Assembly (NCBI GenBank): GCA_025175895.1
Contig: CM045990.1
Coordinates: 55,305,704-55,369,703, forward strand
Source of the DNA: Wurfbainia villosa
Lineage: Eukaryota; Streptophyta; Magnoliopsida; Zingiberales; Zingiberaceae
DNA: 64,000 bases
Reading direction: 5' to 3'
Within the stretch, counting starts at the first letter, position 1, and each line of letters begins with the position of its first letter. The translations under genes and the position numbers were made by a program. This document shows positions 9,931 through 21,663 of the stretch, one piece after another. A model generated the notes under the pieces. That model was not told where the DNA came from. It made no database searches and saw only the letters and a list, made by a program, of their open reading frames with translations.

Positions 9931-11307
9931 GAAAATTAGCACTACAATTTATTTAACTAAGAACGAATATTTTAAAAATTAATTTTTAAATACATATAAA
10001 TTTAAATTGTGCTCCAAATTCATCTATAAATTATTTATTTTAGTTAAAAATAAATGAAATCAAATATCATAAATTAAATTTAAATTCTTTTCAAATATTG
10101 GTGGAATTTAACTGCGAATTATCATAGAAAAGAAATAGTTGTTTTAACAACTTCAAGTTATTTCACGAAGAGAAACAAAAGTATTTTGTTTGTCTCCACA
10201 TGGATGATGTAGTGGGTAAAATACGATGAAGTTTACGGATAAAGTAAAAATCGATTCTGAAAGAGATTTAAAGTTTTTTTTCTAAATTCAGATGACCCCT
10301 GCGTATTTTAGCCACCATATTAAAGCTCATAGGATCCTTCGTGATCTACCTCCCACATAATGATCGTGAGACAGATCGATAGAAACTGCTAAGTTGACAG
10401 ATTCTAATTTTTTACGGATAAAAATACATAATCTCCAAGTGACCGATCAATGCGCATTCGACGATTCAATCTCAATCATTCGATCGCAAGGAATGCATAA
10501 TAACTAAAAATATACATCATTATCACGTGCATCATCGGAACAATAAACACTATAACTTATCGTCTAAATCCACCGGAATCATCGTCATCATCCCTCTAAT
10601 CGGATCACGATTAAATTCTAATCAATTTACGAACGATTTCCGATCAAATCGTGATCAAATTTCAACCGAATCGTAATTGAATTTCAACTGAATTACAAAT
10701 TGTAATTGAATCACAGTCAAAAATCCAATTGTTTTGACCATAGCAAACACAAGTGCACAGCTAAAGATGCACTCTTAATTACTATGCACAGTGCACAAGT
10801 GCACGGGAAGATGGGCAGGAGATCAACACCGATTTACTGAAAGAGTAGAAGGTAAAAACAAATCTCAACATCTTCAATCAAGTTTACATTTCTTTTGAGG
10901 ATAATCAATCATCTAAAAAATTCCAAAAAAAATGAAAAGAAAAAAAAACAAGTGAAAAATGCCAGCCAAAATATACGTTGCATTCCATGCAACACAGTTC
11001 TAAGCATCTAGAGATCGACTATACCGCTTAAAATAGGTCGGGTAGTTCTTGAACAACTACAGAGAAGTTCTCGTCCTAACTTGGTACTCTTTCGCATTCA
11101 GTTCATTACATCATTAGATCATCGGCAAAGGATCCTTCCGAAGGTATACCAACAAAACCTAAACTCCAAACCAATCGTAAATGACCAGAATCACACACAA
11201 GAACAGGCTTCAGTCTGGCTGATTGCTGCATACTCCAGCATTTTTTTTTTTTTGGTTTTGCTTTTGTTCCACCCTCACAGCTTTTTCGACTGGTTGGTCC
11301 AAGGAAA
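9931..11307. other. Intergenic DNA with degenerate GATCG-rich repeat
   Basis: AT-rich. At 10560-10740 there are repeated words such as GATCAAATCGTGATCAAATT and AATCGTAATTG, resembling the decayed repeat at 20.6-21.1 and 56.7-57.6 kb. No coding sequence was recognised. Confidence 0.4.
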
Positions 11308-14300
11308 TCACTCTTCCTGTGTTTCTGGATGTGCATTCTTGACTTCTTTCCCTTCAAATGGAAGAAGCAAATGAAATGAATTGCATCAGAGATTATCACA
11401 AAAAAAAAAAAAAAATCTGGAAAAGTGTTAGGTCTGCCGATGGTTAGATGATAATAAAACAGCATGATGAATGATCCTCTAAAAAGTGATTATCCGTTGA
11501 AAACCCTCTGTAATGATATATCGTAATATCTAGCAAGACAGAAACATATCTTAGTAGAAGCCCCTCGCCTGGAAATCTAATATAATTATTTTAAAGTCAA
11601 ATTTACTAACAGTGTTTGTGAATCATAATTCTACAAAGATTCTACAAAAGAGACCCACAAAATCTTCCTTAGGCTACGTGCAATCATAAAAAGCTTTTAG
11701 TAACATCAACAATTTTTTATCTATAACATTTAAATTAGACGACTAATTGATAATTGTCAAAAATCAAAAACTAGAAAAAAAGAAAGAGAGCAAACAAACA
11801 CAAGAACTAGCATATTACTATATATTGTTGATTATTAACAGCGATTAAATATTTGTTAGCAATCATATCAGTCAAGTTCAGCATGTAATGCAACTGTAAT
11901 ATTTGAAAGAAAAAAAAAAGTAAGCTTACCAAAGTCAGTGAATATGACATTTCCAGAGCATAGCCCTTCTTCGATTTTGACCAAACGGAGAGTCATCCTG
12001 GGTCCAATTTCTTGAAGTCTAGCAGCACTTTTGTTAGATGCGCGGTTTACTCTCCCGATATCACTTGCCAGATCTACAGTTGCTGATTCCTCATCAGCTT
12101 CACTCTCTGAGCCATAACCAACCCTTCAAAGATGACAAGAAGTTCAATAAACTCGAAAAGCACCCACAAGCTAAAACATGCTGCAATATTATCTATTATT
12201 TTAACATGTACAGGCACACATTAATTAGGCTATCAAATTGGGCAGAGACAGTGGTGTCTTCCAAAAGAAGAGCATCACACTTGTACTGTCATAGAGAGCT
12301 AAGGAATGTCATGCGATAACACAGAAAGATTCTAGAAAGACTCTGTTGTCTGTATCTGAAACCATGACCAGAGGCCACATACAATATCAGAAACAAGTTC
12401 TCATAAGACAGGTATTTTTATTGTGTATGTGTGACACGCGCACACATACAAAGAATTTTGAGTTTTTTTTGGTCTAATAACATGAGATTGTAAGGACTGC
12501 CATCTAGCAAAAGAATTTTTTGAAAGTTATATTTAGCATTACAGTTTATAACAAGTATTGGCTCTCACTATATATTTGGGCGGTAGAACTTAGAGTTGAC
12601 AAGTTTTAATGTATGAACATCTAGAAAGCCTCAACATGATATAGATCTTGTTTTAATTTGTCTAATAGGCCAAGGTTAGAATAATATAATTAATTGACTA
12701 ATAAAAGTCCAGCTTATTTAGGCAGTGATAAAAACCCAACAAGCCTATGGCAGTCGATGCAAGAGTCAAGGGATATAGAGAAGCACAAATTGTTTCATAG
12801 TGAAATAGATTGCTAGAACCGAACAGAAAATTCTCAGAATACACGCATAAGAAAGAAAATGAACAAGATTGGAAAGGACCCAACAGGTGGACAAAATGGA
12901 TAGCAAAGTAACTAAAATAACCTGAGATGGGGGAAAAAACAAAACAAATACATATCTCAAATATTTTTGAGCAAAAAGAATGGATAGAATCAAACTTTTA
13001 ACAACAAACTAAGACCTCACTGGAAGATAGATGCAAAACATCTAAACAGTTTATGATCCTCATTTTGAAGGGGGGAAAACTGATTGCTGCTCTCTTTCCA
13101 TTTCATAAAACATTTTCAGAAGACTTAAGGGTATACAATCATGTACTTTAGCAGGTCATGGCTAATGTCAACACTGCAAGACAAACTACAGGCGTGATTG
13201 CTGCTTCGATAATGTCAAAATTTTAAAGATCAAACATGATTAAATAACTGGATCCAAACAGCATGCTGACATGTGCACAAATGACGCTACATTGCGAAGC
13301 AAAATGTGCCAAAAAATGGAACTAATTACATTGATTTGTTTTTGAGATTTCTAGCTGTTAAATTCACTGATGCTAAAACATGTTTTAGCTATTACCTGGT
13401 CACAAATTCACTGACATCCTTAAGGTTCCTCAAATCTGGTATCTCATGCTTCTGAACAAACTTCCGAATCCTCCGAGAGACACCAACAGGTTGGAGGCGG
13501 ATGGAATAATGCCGAAAGTCAATAAGCTTTGTTTCGGCATTGTAATTTAATAAAACAATCCTCCTACACGTCGACAGTTTAACCTACAGAGAAGTAGATA
13601 ATATGAAGAAATTTGATAGACTTTGATCATTCACCTGAATCAACTTCCAGTTAAGATGAGGACACAGGAATGAGTCGAAACGGCGATTTATTCGGACAAA
13701 GATGAAGAATAACAACTCAATGTGACTCTTGTTTCAATACTTACAGTATTTATATCTATGGCAGGAAAAATGTTCTGGAACATTATTGTTGTGAGCTTCA
13801 GGTGCTGCTGTCCACCCCCAAAGCCAGAAAGCACTATCTGCAATAAAGACACTTGCTCAGACCCAAAGAAAATTAATTAAAATTAAGGAATAGAAAAAAA
13901 AATAGAAAATGTAATATAATTAAAGGTATAACGTCAAAAATAACAGGATAAAACAATGTGCTATTTGGAACAACAATATGAACTTACCAAGGGTGAGTTA
14001 TCACATAATTCCTTAGGATAACTTGGTCGAGATTGTGATCGAGATATGTCTGCAGCCAACGAGTATTCTTGAACTTCAAAAGTAAGTGTTGGACCTTGAG
14101 GCGTCCTTGCAACACGCAAATGGGGAATACTCTTTGGATATGATAACATTAGGAAATGGGTTACACCCATAGGCCCAGCAACATTTAGGAAGTCTTTCAG
14201 CTTATTCCGTTTTTTCTCCTGTAATCCAAGCAAACAAATTGATCAACATAGTAGATCCATTGACTATGAAATAAAAAGAAAGTCAAATAAACAAAAAAAA

Positions 14301-15242
14301 TGGAGTTCATGCAGGAATAAGGAGGCCTTTGTGTTAGAGTGAGAAATAAGATGATTCCATCTTATAATCCTTCAAGTGACTGTCAGAATTAACCAAGAGT
14401 GGCATAGAAATACGTTTGGACGTTACACAACTCTTGTCATTGAAGTCAAATTTATGAACTTATAGGTCTCTTTAATTGCCTTAGAAGTCAGAACTATAAT
14501 ACCATGATGAGCTTTATCTAATGCTGCATGGAAAAAATCACATTTTTAAGACATGGATCTAAAGATTCGATTATCTAATGATATAAGCAGGTCAAATGAA
14601 ATTTTAGACAATTTCATAGATCAAGTTTCCATTAATGAAATACAACAAACTAATTCCAACTAAGTACTTAGTAGTTTATATATGCATTCAGGATGGAGTC
14701 CTGAATGCAAACAAAGGAAAGTCACCTCTTACTTGAGACATATGGTGTTAGTTCCTCATTGTCACATTGCTCCCGTTTACTCATTAACAATTTAACCTCA
14801 TTTAATCATGAACCATTTTACTTTTCCTTTTTTTTTCGTATCACTGTTATAAAGGCAAATGCTTTATGAATCACAGACGAATATAAATTTCAGAATCCAA
14901 ATAAATCATATCAAACAAAACTCCAATGAACAGGATCGAGTTATAGAATAACCTTTAATTTTAGAGCTGTGTGAGGGAGCATAAGCTTTCGAAGATCCAG
15001 TTCCAATTGCCTGACTGGGCCTGGCAGCCTTCCCCTTGAAAAGACAAAGCTCTTGGGAATCTTTTGGCCAGTAATCTGATCTACAGTGGGTTGATTCTTT
15101 ACAACAGGTGCCTTTACAAGCCCCCGCCTTTTCTTCTGCATCCAAAGGAAAACAAAACAAAATCAGTATGAAACAAGAAAGAGAAAAAAAAAAAAAAAAC
15201 ATAACAGAAAGGATGGCAACTCACATGATTGAATCGAGCCAT
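11308..15242 (-). CDS. PPAN: Peter Pan-like / SSF1 Brix-domain ribosome-biogenesis protein
   Basis: Nucleolar protein for 60S subunit assembly (yeast Ssf1/Ssf2, plant PPAN). Exons in transcript order: 15242-15225 (MARFNH), 15135-14953, 14218-13988, 13837-13745, 13583-13396, 12123-11930, then a tentative last exon 11351-11308. All internal junctions keep phase with GT..AG. The Brix domain covers roughly residues 30-260: QITGQKIPKSFVFSRG, DLRKLMLPHTALKLK, RNKLKDFLNVAGPMGVTHF, FQNIFPAIDINTVKLS, DFRHYSIRLQPVGVSRRIRK. A segment with VGYGSESEADEE and RLQEIGPRMTLRLVKIEEG follows, as in Arabidopsis PPAN. The terminal exon (GKEVKNAHPETQEE, stop TGA) fits phase and an AAG acceptor, but rests on no family similarity. 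The product would be about 317 aa against about 345 in Arabidopsis, so a lysine/acid-rich tail may be missed. Confidence 0.93.
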
Positions 15243-15950
15243 TGTTCTTGCTGCCTGAGGAGTATCTACAAAAGAGACCGTGTTTTGATAAGGATTTGAT
15301 TGCTAGGTTCACCTACATTTACATGCTATTCTATGATAAAATTGAACAGTGTCATAATATTATACTTAAAAAATCTTAACGATTCCTTATTTCCGGATTA
15401 CTACTCTAAATTCTTCTCAAACTCAATTTATCATTCCAATGCAAATTTTCTTAGCTATTACTTTAAACATAATGCAAAATTCAAACTTGATTAACGAACA
15501 AAGATCAGCATAAAGCTAAAAACAATAGAACAATGGACATAACAAGCTAATTACTCCTTTATCGTATCTTCATCCTTTTATACGTCAATTAACTAACGTC
15601 TATTATTAATATGCACAAAACATCATATCCTAAAACACACAAAATAGTCCATGCCATGTTTATGTATGCAAATGCATCCCGCGGAGGGAATCCGGTGCTG
15701 CGGCAGCCGCCGTGACTGCAACTAGCGAAACCACATCGCTAACCGCGCCAAACAGCAGCACCGCATCCTCGCCCGGGCCTCTACTAGGGATTCCGGGAGG
15801 AACCAACGGGTAAGCTTGAGCACACGAAACTGCCGGAGCTACACCTGCGACTTTAAGCATGACAGTGATACCTGGTCGGCGGACGACAGGAGCTTCTCGC
15901 CGCGGCGAAGACGAAGAACAGGAGGAACGGTAGGAGGAATTAGGGCTTTA
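15243..15950 (-). promoter_or_regulatory. 5' leader of PPAN with an intron
   Basis: A GC-rich leader reads from about 15950 (AAAGCCCTAATTCC, like the telo-box found in plant ribosome-biogenesis genes) to a donor CCGACCAG|GTATCA at 15872/15871. The matching acceptor CCTCAG|GCAGC at 15255/15254 leaves 12 bases before the ATG. This gives a 5'-UTR intron of about 617 bp. A 66-codon minus frame inside it (15860-15660) is probably not coding. Confidence 0.55.
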
Positions 15951-16640
15951 AGCTTTAACGATAAATTTTCATCTAACTCCCTTAAAGTTTAACAAATATT
16001 CATTAAATCTCGATATTTTTATACTGCATCAATTGATTCCCTAAGATTTTTATTTTTATTTTTATTTTTTATTTCGCTCTTTTCATTAATCATAAATAAA
16101 TCTTCTAATTGGTGAAGTTAATGAAATGGTAGTCCGTACGATGATAAAACAGGATATTACTTATAGAATGAGCTAAGTTCGATGTTGAACGAGGAGTCTA
16201 AAATTTTTCCTGATTTCAAATGAATCTCTTTCTATTTTATCACCGTGTAAGGGACTTTGTTCCTTACGATTTATCTCTCTCTTGTAAATGTCCTGAGATG
16301 AATGACAAGAATTATTAATCGAAGAAATTCCTAACTTTTGTAAAAGTTAATGAAATGGTAAGCTTTTTATTTTTCAAAAAAAAAAAGGGTCATATGTTAA
16401 AGTTTTATCAAACTTTGAGGCAGTTTTCGTTTCGCCCATTGAACTTTATCTATTTATAAAATATCCTTTAACAATTTGTGATGAAATTTAAATTTTTTTA
16501 GTATTTTATCACTAATGATTAACTAAAGAATGGCACAGCGAACCGGTTGATAGTGAATTTTAAGTTGTTTTTTATTTACATGAAACGCAGTAACATGCTA
16601 ACGAAGCTAATACAATTTACTATTCAAACCTACTCAAGTC
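15951..16640. other. AT-rich intergenic DNA
   Basis: No coding sequence or clear repeat seen. Poly(T) and poly(A) stretches only. Confidence 0.4.
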
Positions 16641-16915
16641 ATAAAAGAGAAGTTGCAATTCCAGCATCATTGTGGTATTGAGATTTGAATTCTCAACACC
16701 ACGATGATAGTGCTAGAATTACAATACAACTGTGGTTCTGGAATTTGAATTCTCAGCATCACGCTCGAAAATTTCACTGTGCTACAGATCTGTTTGGCGG
16801 GATGGGTAAAATGAGAATTAAATGCGCTATTTGGTGAATACGAAAGTATGGAGTGATTTTTGGACAATTTCAAACTTGGACTGTACTGTTTGATAAATTG
16901 TCGAAAAAAAAGACT
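16641..16915. repeat. Interspersed repeat related to the array at 60.3-60.8 kb
   Basis: Contains GAATTCTCAACACCACGATG and GAATTCTCAGCATCACG, then TTTGATAAATTGTCGAAAAA. The same words in the same order occur near 60600-60810, so both belong to one repeat family. No coding potential. Confidence 0.55.
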
Positions 16916-16964
16916 TGAACACTAATACTATATTGTAATAAGAATTAAATATAAAGAAATATCA

Positions 16965-17265
16965 GGTCGAGTCCAAGAAGGATAAGCCGAATTAAGAAGA
17001 TAGCAATTCGAGAAGATGAGCCGAGTCAAGAGGATAGTCACTCGGGAAGATGAGCCAAATCAAAAATATAACAGCTCGAGAAGATGAACTGAGTTAAGAA
17101 GGTAACAATTCAGGAAGATGAACCGAGTCAAGAAGATAGTAATTCGGAAAGATGAGTCGAGTCAAGAAAGTAACAACTCAAGAAGGTAAGCTGACTTAAG
17201 AGGATACCAACTTGGGTAAAAAGGAGTCAAGCTGAATTAGATAGACAGTAACTCAGGAAGTTAGA
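16965..17265. repeat. Tandem array, unit about 35-40 bp
   Basis: Seven or more diverged units of GAAGATGAGCCGAGTCAAGA followed by GATAGCAACTCGG. Such arrays are common in Gypsy LTRs and their leaders, but no retroelement coding is adjacent. Confidence 0.7.
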
Positions 17266-17925
17266 GAGAAATCAAAAGGAATATTAATTCCGTTAAGGTG
17301 GGATCCTATAAAAGAAGAATGTTTGTTATAGTTTTAGTATGCACATCATCATTTTTTATAACAAATTAAAGATGTCTCATAAGTCACACAAAATATTTCC
17401 GATAACAAGTACTTTCTAATTGAATAATAACATGATCACTTTATTTGGGTGACCTTTCATGTGGAGGGGTGAGGTTGATAGTTTGTTACAACAATTTGTC
17501 CTAGCGTCAAGGAGGAGATAAAAGGTGAAAATGAAGGGAGGAGAGAAGATCAAATCTCATTCTAACCTAAGCTTACTGCTTTCTACTACATTGATCTTTT
17601 TCACTATTGTGACTACTTGCTTTTCTTTTTCTCATATAAGTTCTAATTTAAGTATTGGAAGATCTAGTCAAGAAATCTTTTACTGATGTAGTCGGAGAGA
17701 ACCCATCTTCCACAGTGCATTCTCGAGGAGAAAAATCCTAGCCGGATCAAACACACACAAAAAAAAAAATTATAGTTCACACCACTAGTATTCATTCCCT
17801 TATATAGGTGGAGAATTTTTACGTCGTCCTGTAAGATGTCATCACTATAAATATTACGTATTAAAAAAGTCATTATAATCGACTACTAAAAATAATGAAA
17901 TTTGTAGAGTCTGAGATAATACTAA
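17266..17925. other. Intergenic DNA, nothing recognised
   Basis: AT-rich with short frames only. The DNA resembles retroelement remains without identifiable motifs. Confidence 0.35.
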
Positions 17926-19039
17926 GGCTATGTTTTGTACAAGGTAATATAATCAAGTTTGTAATGTAATGTGTATTACATTACTGTGTTTGGTTAGCGA
18001 TTTGTGTATAATCTTTGATTATAAAAGTGATTATATTCGTTTGTTTGGTGTCGATTATTTGTTATAAGGAATATAATTCATATTATTATAAAATGATAAA
18101 AATATCCTTATAATTTCATTTGAAGATAATTAAATTCTTAGTTGATTCCTTGTGTCGGCGGTCGTCGACCGATCACCGACCGGCGTCGGACGTTGATCGT
18201 CGATCGTTGATCACCGGTCGTCGGTCATCGATCGTCGGTTAGCCACCGTCACCTACCGATCGTTTGGTCAGCCGACCGACTTACCATCACCGATCGATCG
18301 TCGACGGGCCGCCGACCGCCGATCGATCACGATCGCTGCCGGCTTGTCGGCCACGGCCGATCGGGCCGACCACCGATCAATCATTTACCGATCATCGACC
18401 GCGCCGACCGATCGACACCGATCGTTTACGCCGACAGTGCCGCTTAATCCGACGGCCGCCGATCGCCGACCGATCGACAGTTGATTGTTGGCTGTCGACC
18501 GACCGCTAATTGGCTATCGGTCGTCGTCCGTCGGTCATCGCCGGCTAGCCGACGACGGTCGCCGACAGCCCACCACGGACGATCGTCGGCCAATCGTCGG
18601 TGGTCGCCGGTCGTGGATTGTCGACGATCATCGATCGTCGTCGATCGTCGATCGTCGTCTGCCGATTGATCGCTGATCACCGACCTTCGGTGGACCGTCG
18701 ATCGTCGGCCGTCGGTCGACCGTCGATCCCCGGCCGTCGGTCGTCGGCTGTCGACCGCCCTCAGTGTCGGCGACCATCATCGGTGGTCGCCATCGACGAG
18801 TGTCGGGAAGGAATGAGAAAAATAAAAGAAGGATATATTTGTCATTATAAATATTGAATTCGTAATGTAATCGAATTATATAGTTTTTCCTTTGTAATCC
18901 AAATTATGAATCTTGACTCCTCTTTTGTAATCCGATTACATTACATTACGTCTTTAAAATTATATCAAACAAATTAATCCATCTTGTAATATAATCTTGA
19001 TTACATTACAAGGTTGATTACTCCTCATTAAACATGACC
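17926..19039. mobile_element. TIR element A with GC-rich CGATCG core
   Basis: Left end GGCTATGTTTTGTAC, right end the inverse of GGTCATGTTTAATG. Just inside both ends are palindromic TGTAATGTAATC / GATTACATTACA blocks. The core (about 18150-18800) is GC-rich and built almost entirely of CGATCG, CGTCGG, CGACCG and similar words. Open frames there on both strands (products rich in R, S, D and P) are composition artefacts. No transposase; non-autonomous. The flanks share many words with element B at 19.5-20.2 kb. Confidence 0.7.
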
Positions 19040-19475
19040 TATGTTATATCCGTTTGAGCGAGATCACATGGATATAGAAAGATAGATATATGTATGCGAG
19101 TCTCAAATATCAAATATTTATTTCGAAGATAATCGGAGATATATCGATCCTATTTGAGTGCGGATCGATGGATGAGATGAGAATAATCCTTGCAAGTGAG
19201 ATAGATGACGAGCAAATAGGAGGAATCAGGAATACCATCAAGTTGTAATGTTGATTTCGCACTATTAAAATAGTTCGATTCAAAGCTCAAAAAATCTATT
19301 AAAGTTCAAATAAAGATGCCACGAGAAATTCAAAAAACAAGGATTAAAAGATTCGATGCGAGTTTGATAGTTGACAAAGAGTCGTGAAAGGTGAGCTTCA
19401 TAAGTGATAATGAATGATAGCATACGGAATAAATGGTTTGTCTTAAATTCAAAATATAATGTATGCATGTTTATA
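19040..19475. other. Intergenic spacer between two related TIR elements
   Basis: No gene or repeat recognised in about 435 bp. Confidence 0.4.
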
Positions 19476-20175
19476 GACTGTGTTTGGTAGGACGTAATGT
19501 AATCCAATTTGTAATATGATCCAAATTGTAATGGAATGCAATGTAATTTTGATTACATTACTATGTTTGAATACAAATTGTATGTAATCTTGGATTACAA
19601 AAGTCATTATATTCTTTTGTTTGATGTCCATTACAAAGACGATAGGAATGGATCGACGACGATGACGGCGGCCAACCGATGATCGATCATTCGGCGATCG
19701 ATCGACGACTATTTATCATCATCGGCCACCGTCAAATCACCGTCACGCGTCGATCCCCGACGCGATCGTCGGTCGTCGGCCGATCACTCGTTTGGCCACC
19801 GTCAGATTGCCGTGGCCGGCCGCCGATCGCCAGCCGCCGCCGACAATCGCGACCGACCGACCGCCATCGATCGCCAAACGCAGCCTAAATCTCATTTGCA
19901 TGCAATAAATCACATTTGCATGCATGCAATAAATCACATTTATTGCATATAAATGGGAAGCTTGTAATGTAATCTGGATTACATAGGTTTTGCTTTGTAA
20001 TCCAGATTACATAGGTTTTGCTTTGTAATCCAGATTACAAAACTTTAGTGTCTTTTGTAATTCAGATTACATTACATTACCATTCTAAGACAGTAATAAA
20101 CAAAGGAATTTGCCTTGTAATGTAATCTGGATTACATTACAAGGTAGATTACGTAATGTCATACCAAATGTAGTC
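19476..20175. mobile_element. TIR element B, same family as element A
   Basis: 700 bp. The left end GACTGTGTTTGGTAGGAC and the right end, read inverted, GACTACATTTGGTATGAC match at most positions and continue as (T)AATGTAATC and its inverse. Flanks are TTATA and TTAAA, a possible imperfect target-site duplication. The core at 19640-19880 has the same CGATCG/CGTCGG words as element A but is shorter. The right half carries repeats of TGTAATCCAGATTACA. No transposase. Confidence 0.75.
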
Positions 20176-20599
20176 TTAAAGTTGAAATTTAAAATTTAAT
20201 TATTTAATTTGTTTTTTTAAATGGTTTTATCGCTGCATTACACACACCGCAAGAGCATAATCACTATGTTTATGTATGATTTTAAGATAAATAAATTCGA
20301 TTAAGAATTTTCATAGGATATTTTAATATGAGTTGCTAGTCGCAGTCGAATCATGATTTTTTAGTTTTAGTTTTTAAGATATTAAATTTAAATTTTAAAT
20401 GAAATAACGCGATCGAAAAATAAACGATAAATTATGTTACCAGATTATCTACACCTCCAACTTTTATTAAATACACATCAATTTTAAAATATATCCACCA
20501 ATATTTTTTTTATCCTAAATTTTTCTAAATACATCCTATAATATTTTTATTTTATCTTTTATAAAAACTATTCACTCAAATGCCACTTAACATCATTGT
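20176..20599. other. AT-rich intergenic DNA
   Basis: No gene or clear repeat seen. Confidence 0.4.
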
Positions 20600-21180
20600 C
20601 AAGTTGTAAAAACCGTTCACCCGAAGCATCGTTCTGCATTGAAGTCCGATCGGATCACGATTGGATTCTGATCGAATTATAATCGAAATCTATCACAATT
20701 ATGGGCGCCAACTACTGCCGTGTCGACGACCTCAATTTTGCTTATTTTGATCGCGGTCCAATCGGATAACGATCAAATTTTGATCAAATTGCGATCCGAA
20801 TCGACTGTTGCGTTGACTGTCGTAATTCGATTGAATTTCGATTATAATTCAATAGGACTCTGACTTCAACTGATTGCTACAATTCGGTCGGTTTTTGATC
20901 GCAATCCAATTAGACTCCGACTCCGACAGGATCACAATAAGATTTCAATTGAATTGCGGCTGAAATCGACTGCGATTGTGGTCGCTAATAGTTGCGGCAC
21001 TAGTGGTCACAATTTGGTCGGATTTCGACAGCAATCTGATAGGAATCCGATAGTGGTTCAATCGATCGGACGATGTCAGAGACTCGATAAATTTGGAATT
21101 TGTTATAGTGATCACAGGAGCAATGATGCACAAAGACGAAATACTATGCATTTGCATCGTTCGATCCTAATCTATTGAAC
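20600..21180. repeat. Decayed GATCG-rich repeat
   Basis: Full of words such as GATCGGATCACGATTGGATT, TCGAATTATAATCGAAATC and GCGATCCGAATCGACTG. Related to 10.56-10.74 and 56.7-57.6 kb. Frames on both strands are low-complexity shadows. Confidence 0.55.
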
Positions 21181-21630
21181 ACACCGTTATCTATTCAACT
21201 ATCATCCATCGAATATATTAGAATCTATTTATTCGTGGTCCATCAAACATAATGTAATGGATTAGATTTCTATATATCGAATGAGGAGGGGGTAGAGAAA
21301 AAAAATGAGAAGGGAGATATTTTATAAGTTTTATAAAAAAATATTTTAAAATTTTCATTTAAGGATATTTTTGGGAGAAAAAATCAAGAATTATTTAGTA
21401 ATTGATAGGATGGGAATAGTTTTGTCGTTCTGTTATATACATATATTTAAAAATTAATAAATATATGATTTCAACTTCATTATTGTTCATTATCATTATT
21501 ATTGTCTTCCCCCCTGCGGACACCGGCACATGCGGCATGGCCAACCATCACGTGCCAGTGACGCATCTGCTGCCGTACGCTACGCCTTTCAGGACCTTGT
21601 TTCCCTTTTTCCCACCTCATCCTTCACTCT

Positions 21631-21652
21631 CTCTCTCTCTCTCTCTCTCCTC
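21631..21652. repeat. (CT)n in the 5' leader of the LC8 gene
   Basis: A CT dinucleotide run directly upstream of the start at 21664, a common feature of plant 5' leaders and core promoters. The DNA from 21181 to 21630 shows no gene. Confidence 0.7.
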
Positions 21653-21663
21653 GTTACGGCGGC

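Noticed and set aside
11106..11465. Minus-strand frame of 119 codons
   Set aside because: It reads through the poly(T) tract and the intron end of PPAN; a different frame fits the splice phase from exon 6.
18264..18857. Several overlapping open frames on both strands with Arg/Ser/Pro/Asp-rich products
   Set aside because: They are all readings of the CGATCG/CGTCGG core, open because the repeated words lack stops. No start context, domain or conservation pattern.
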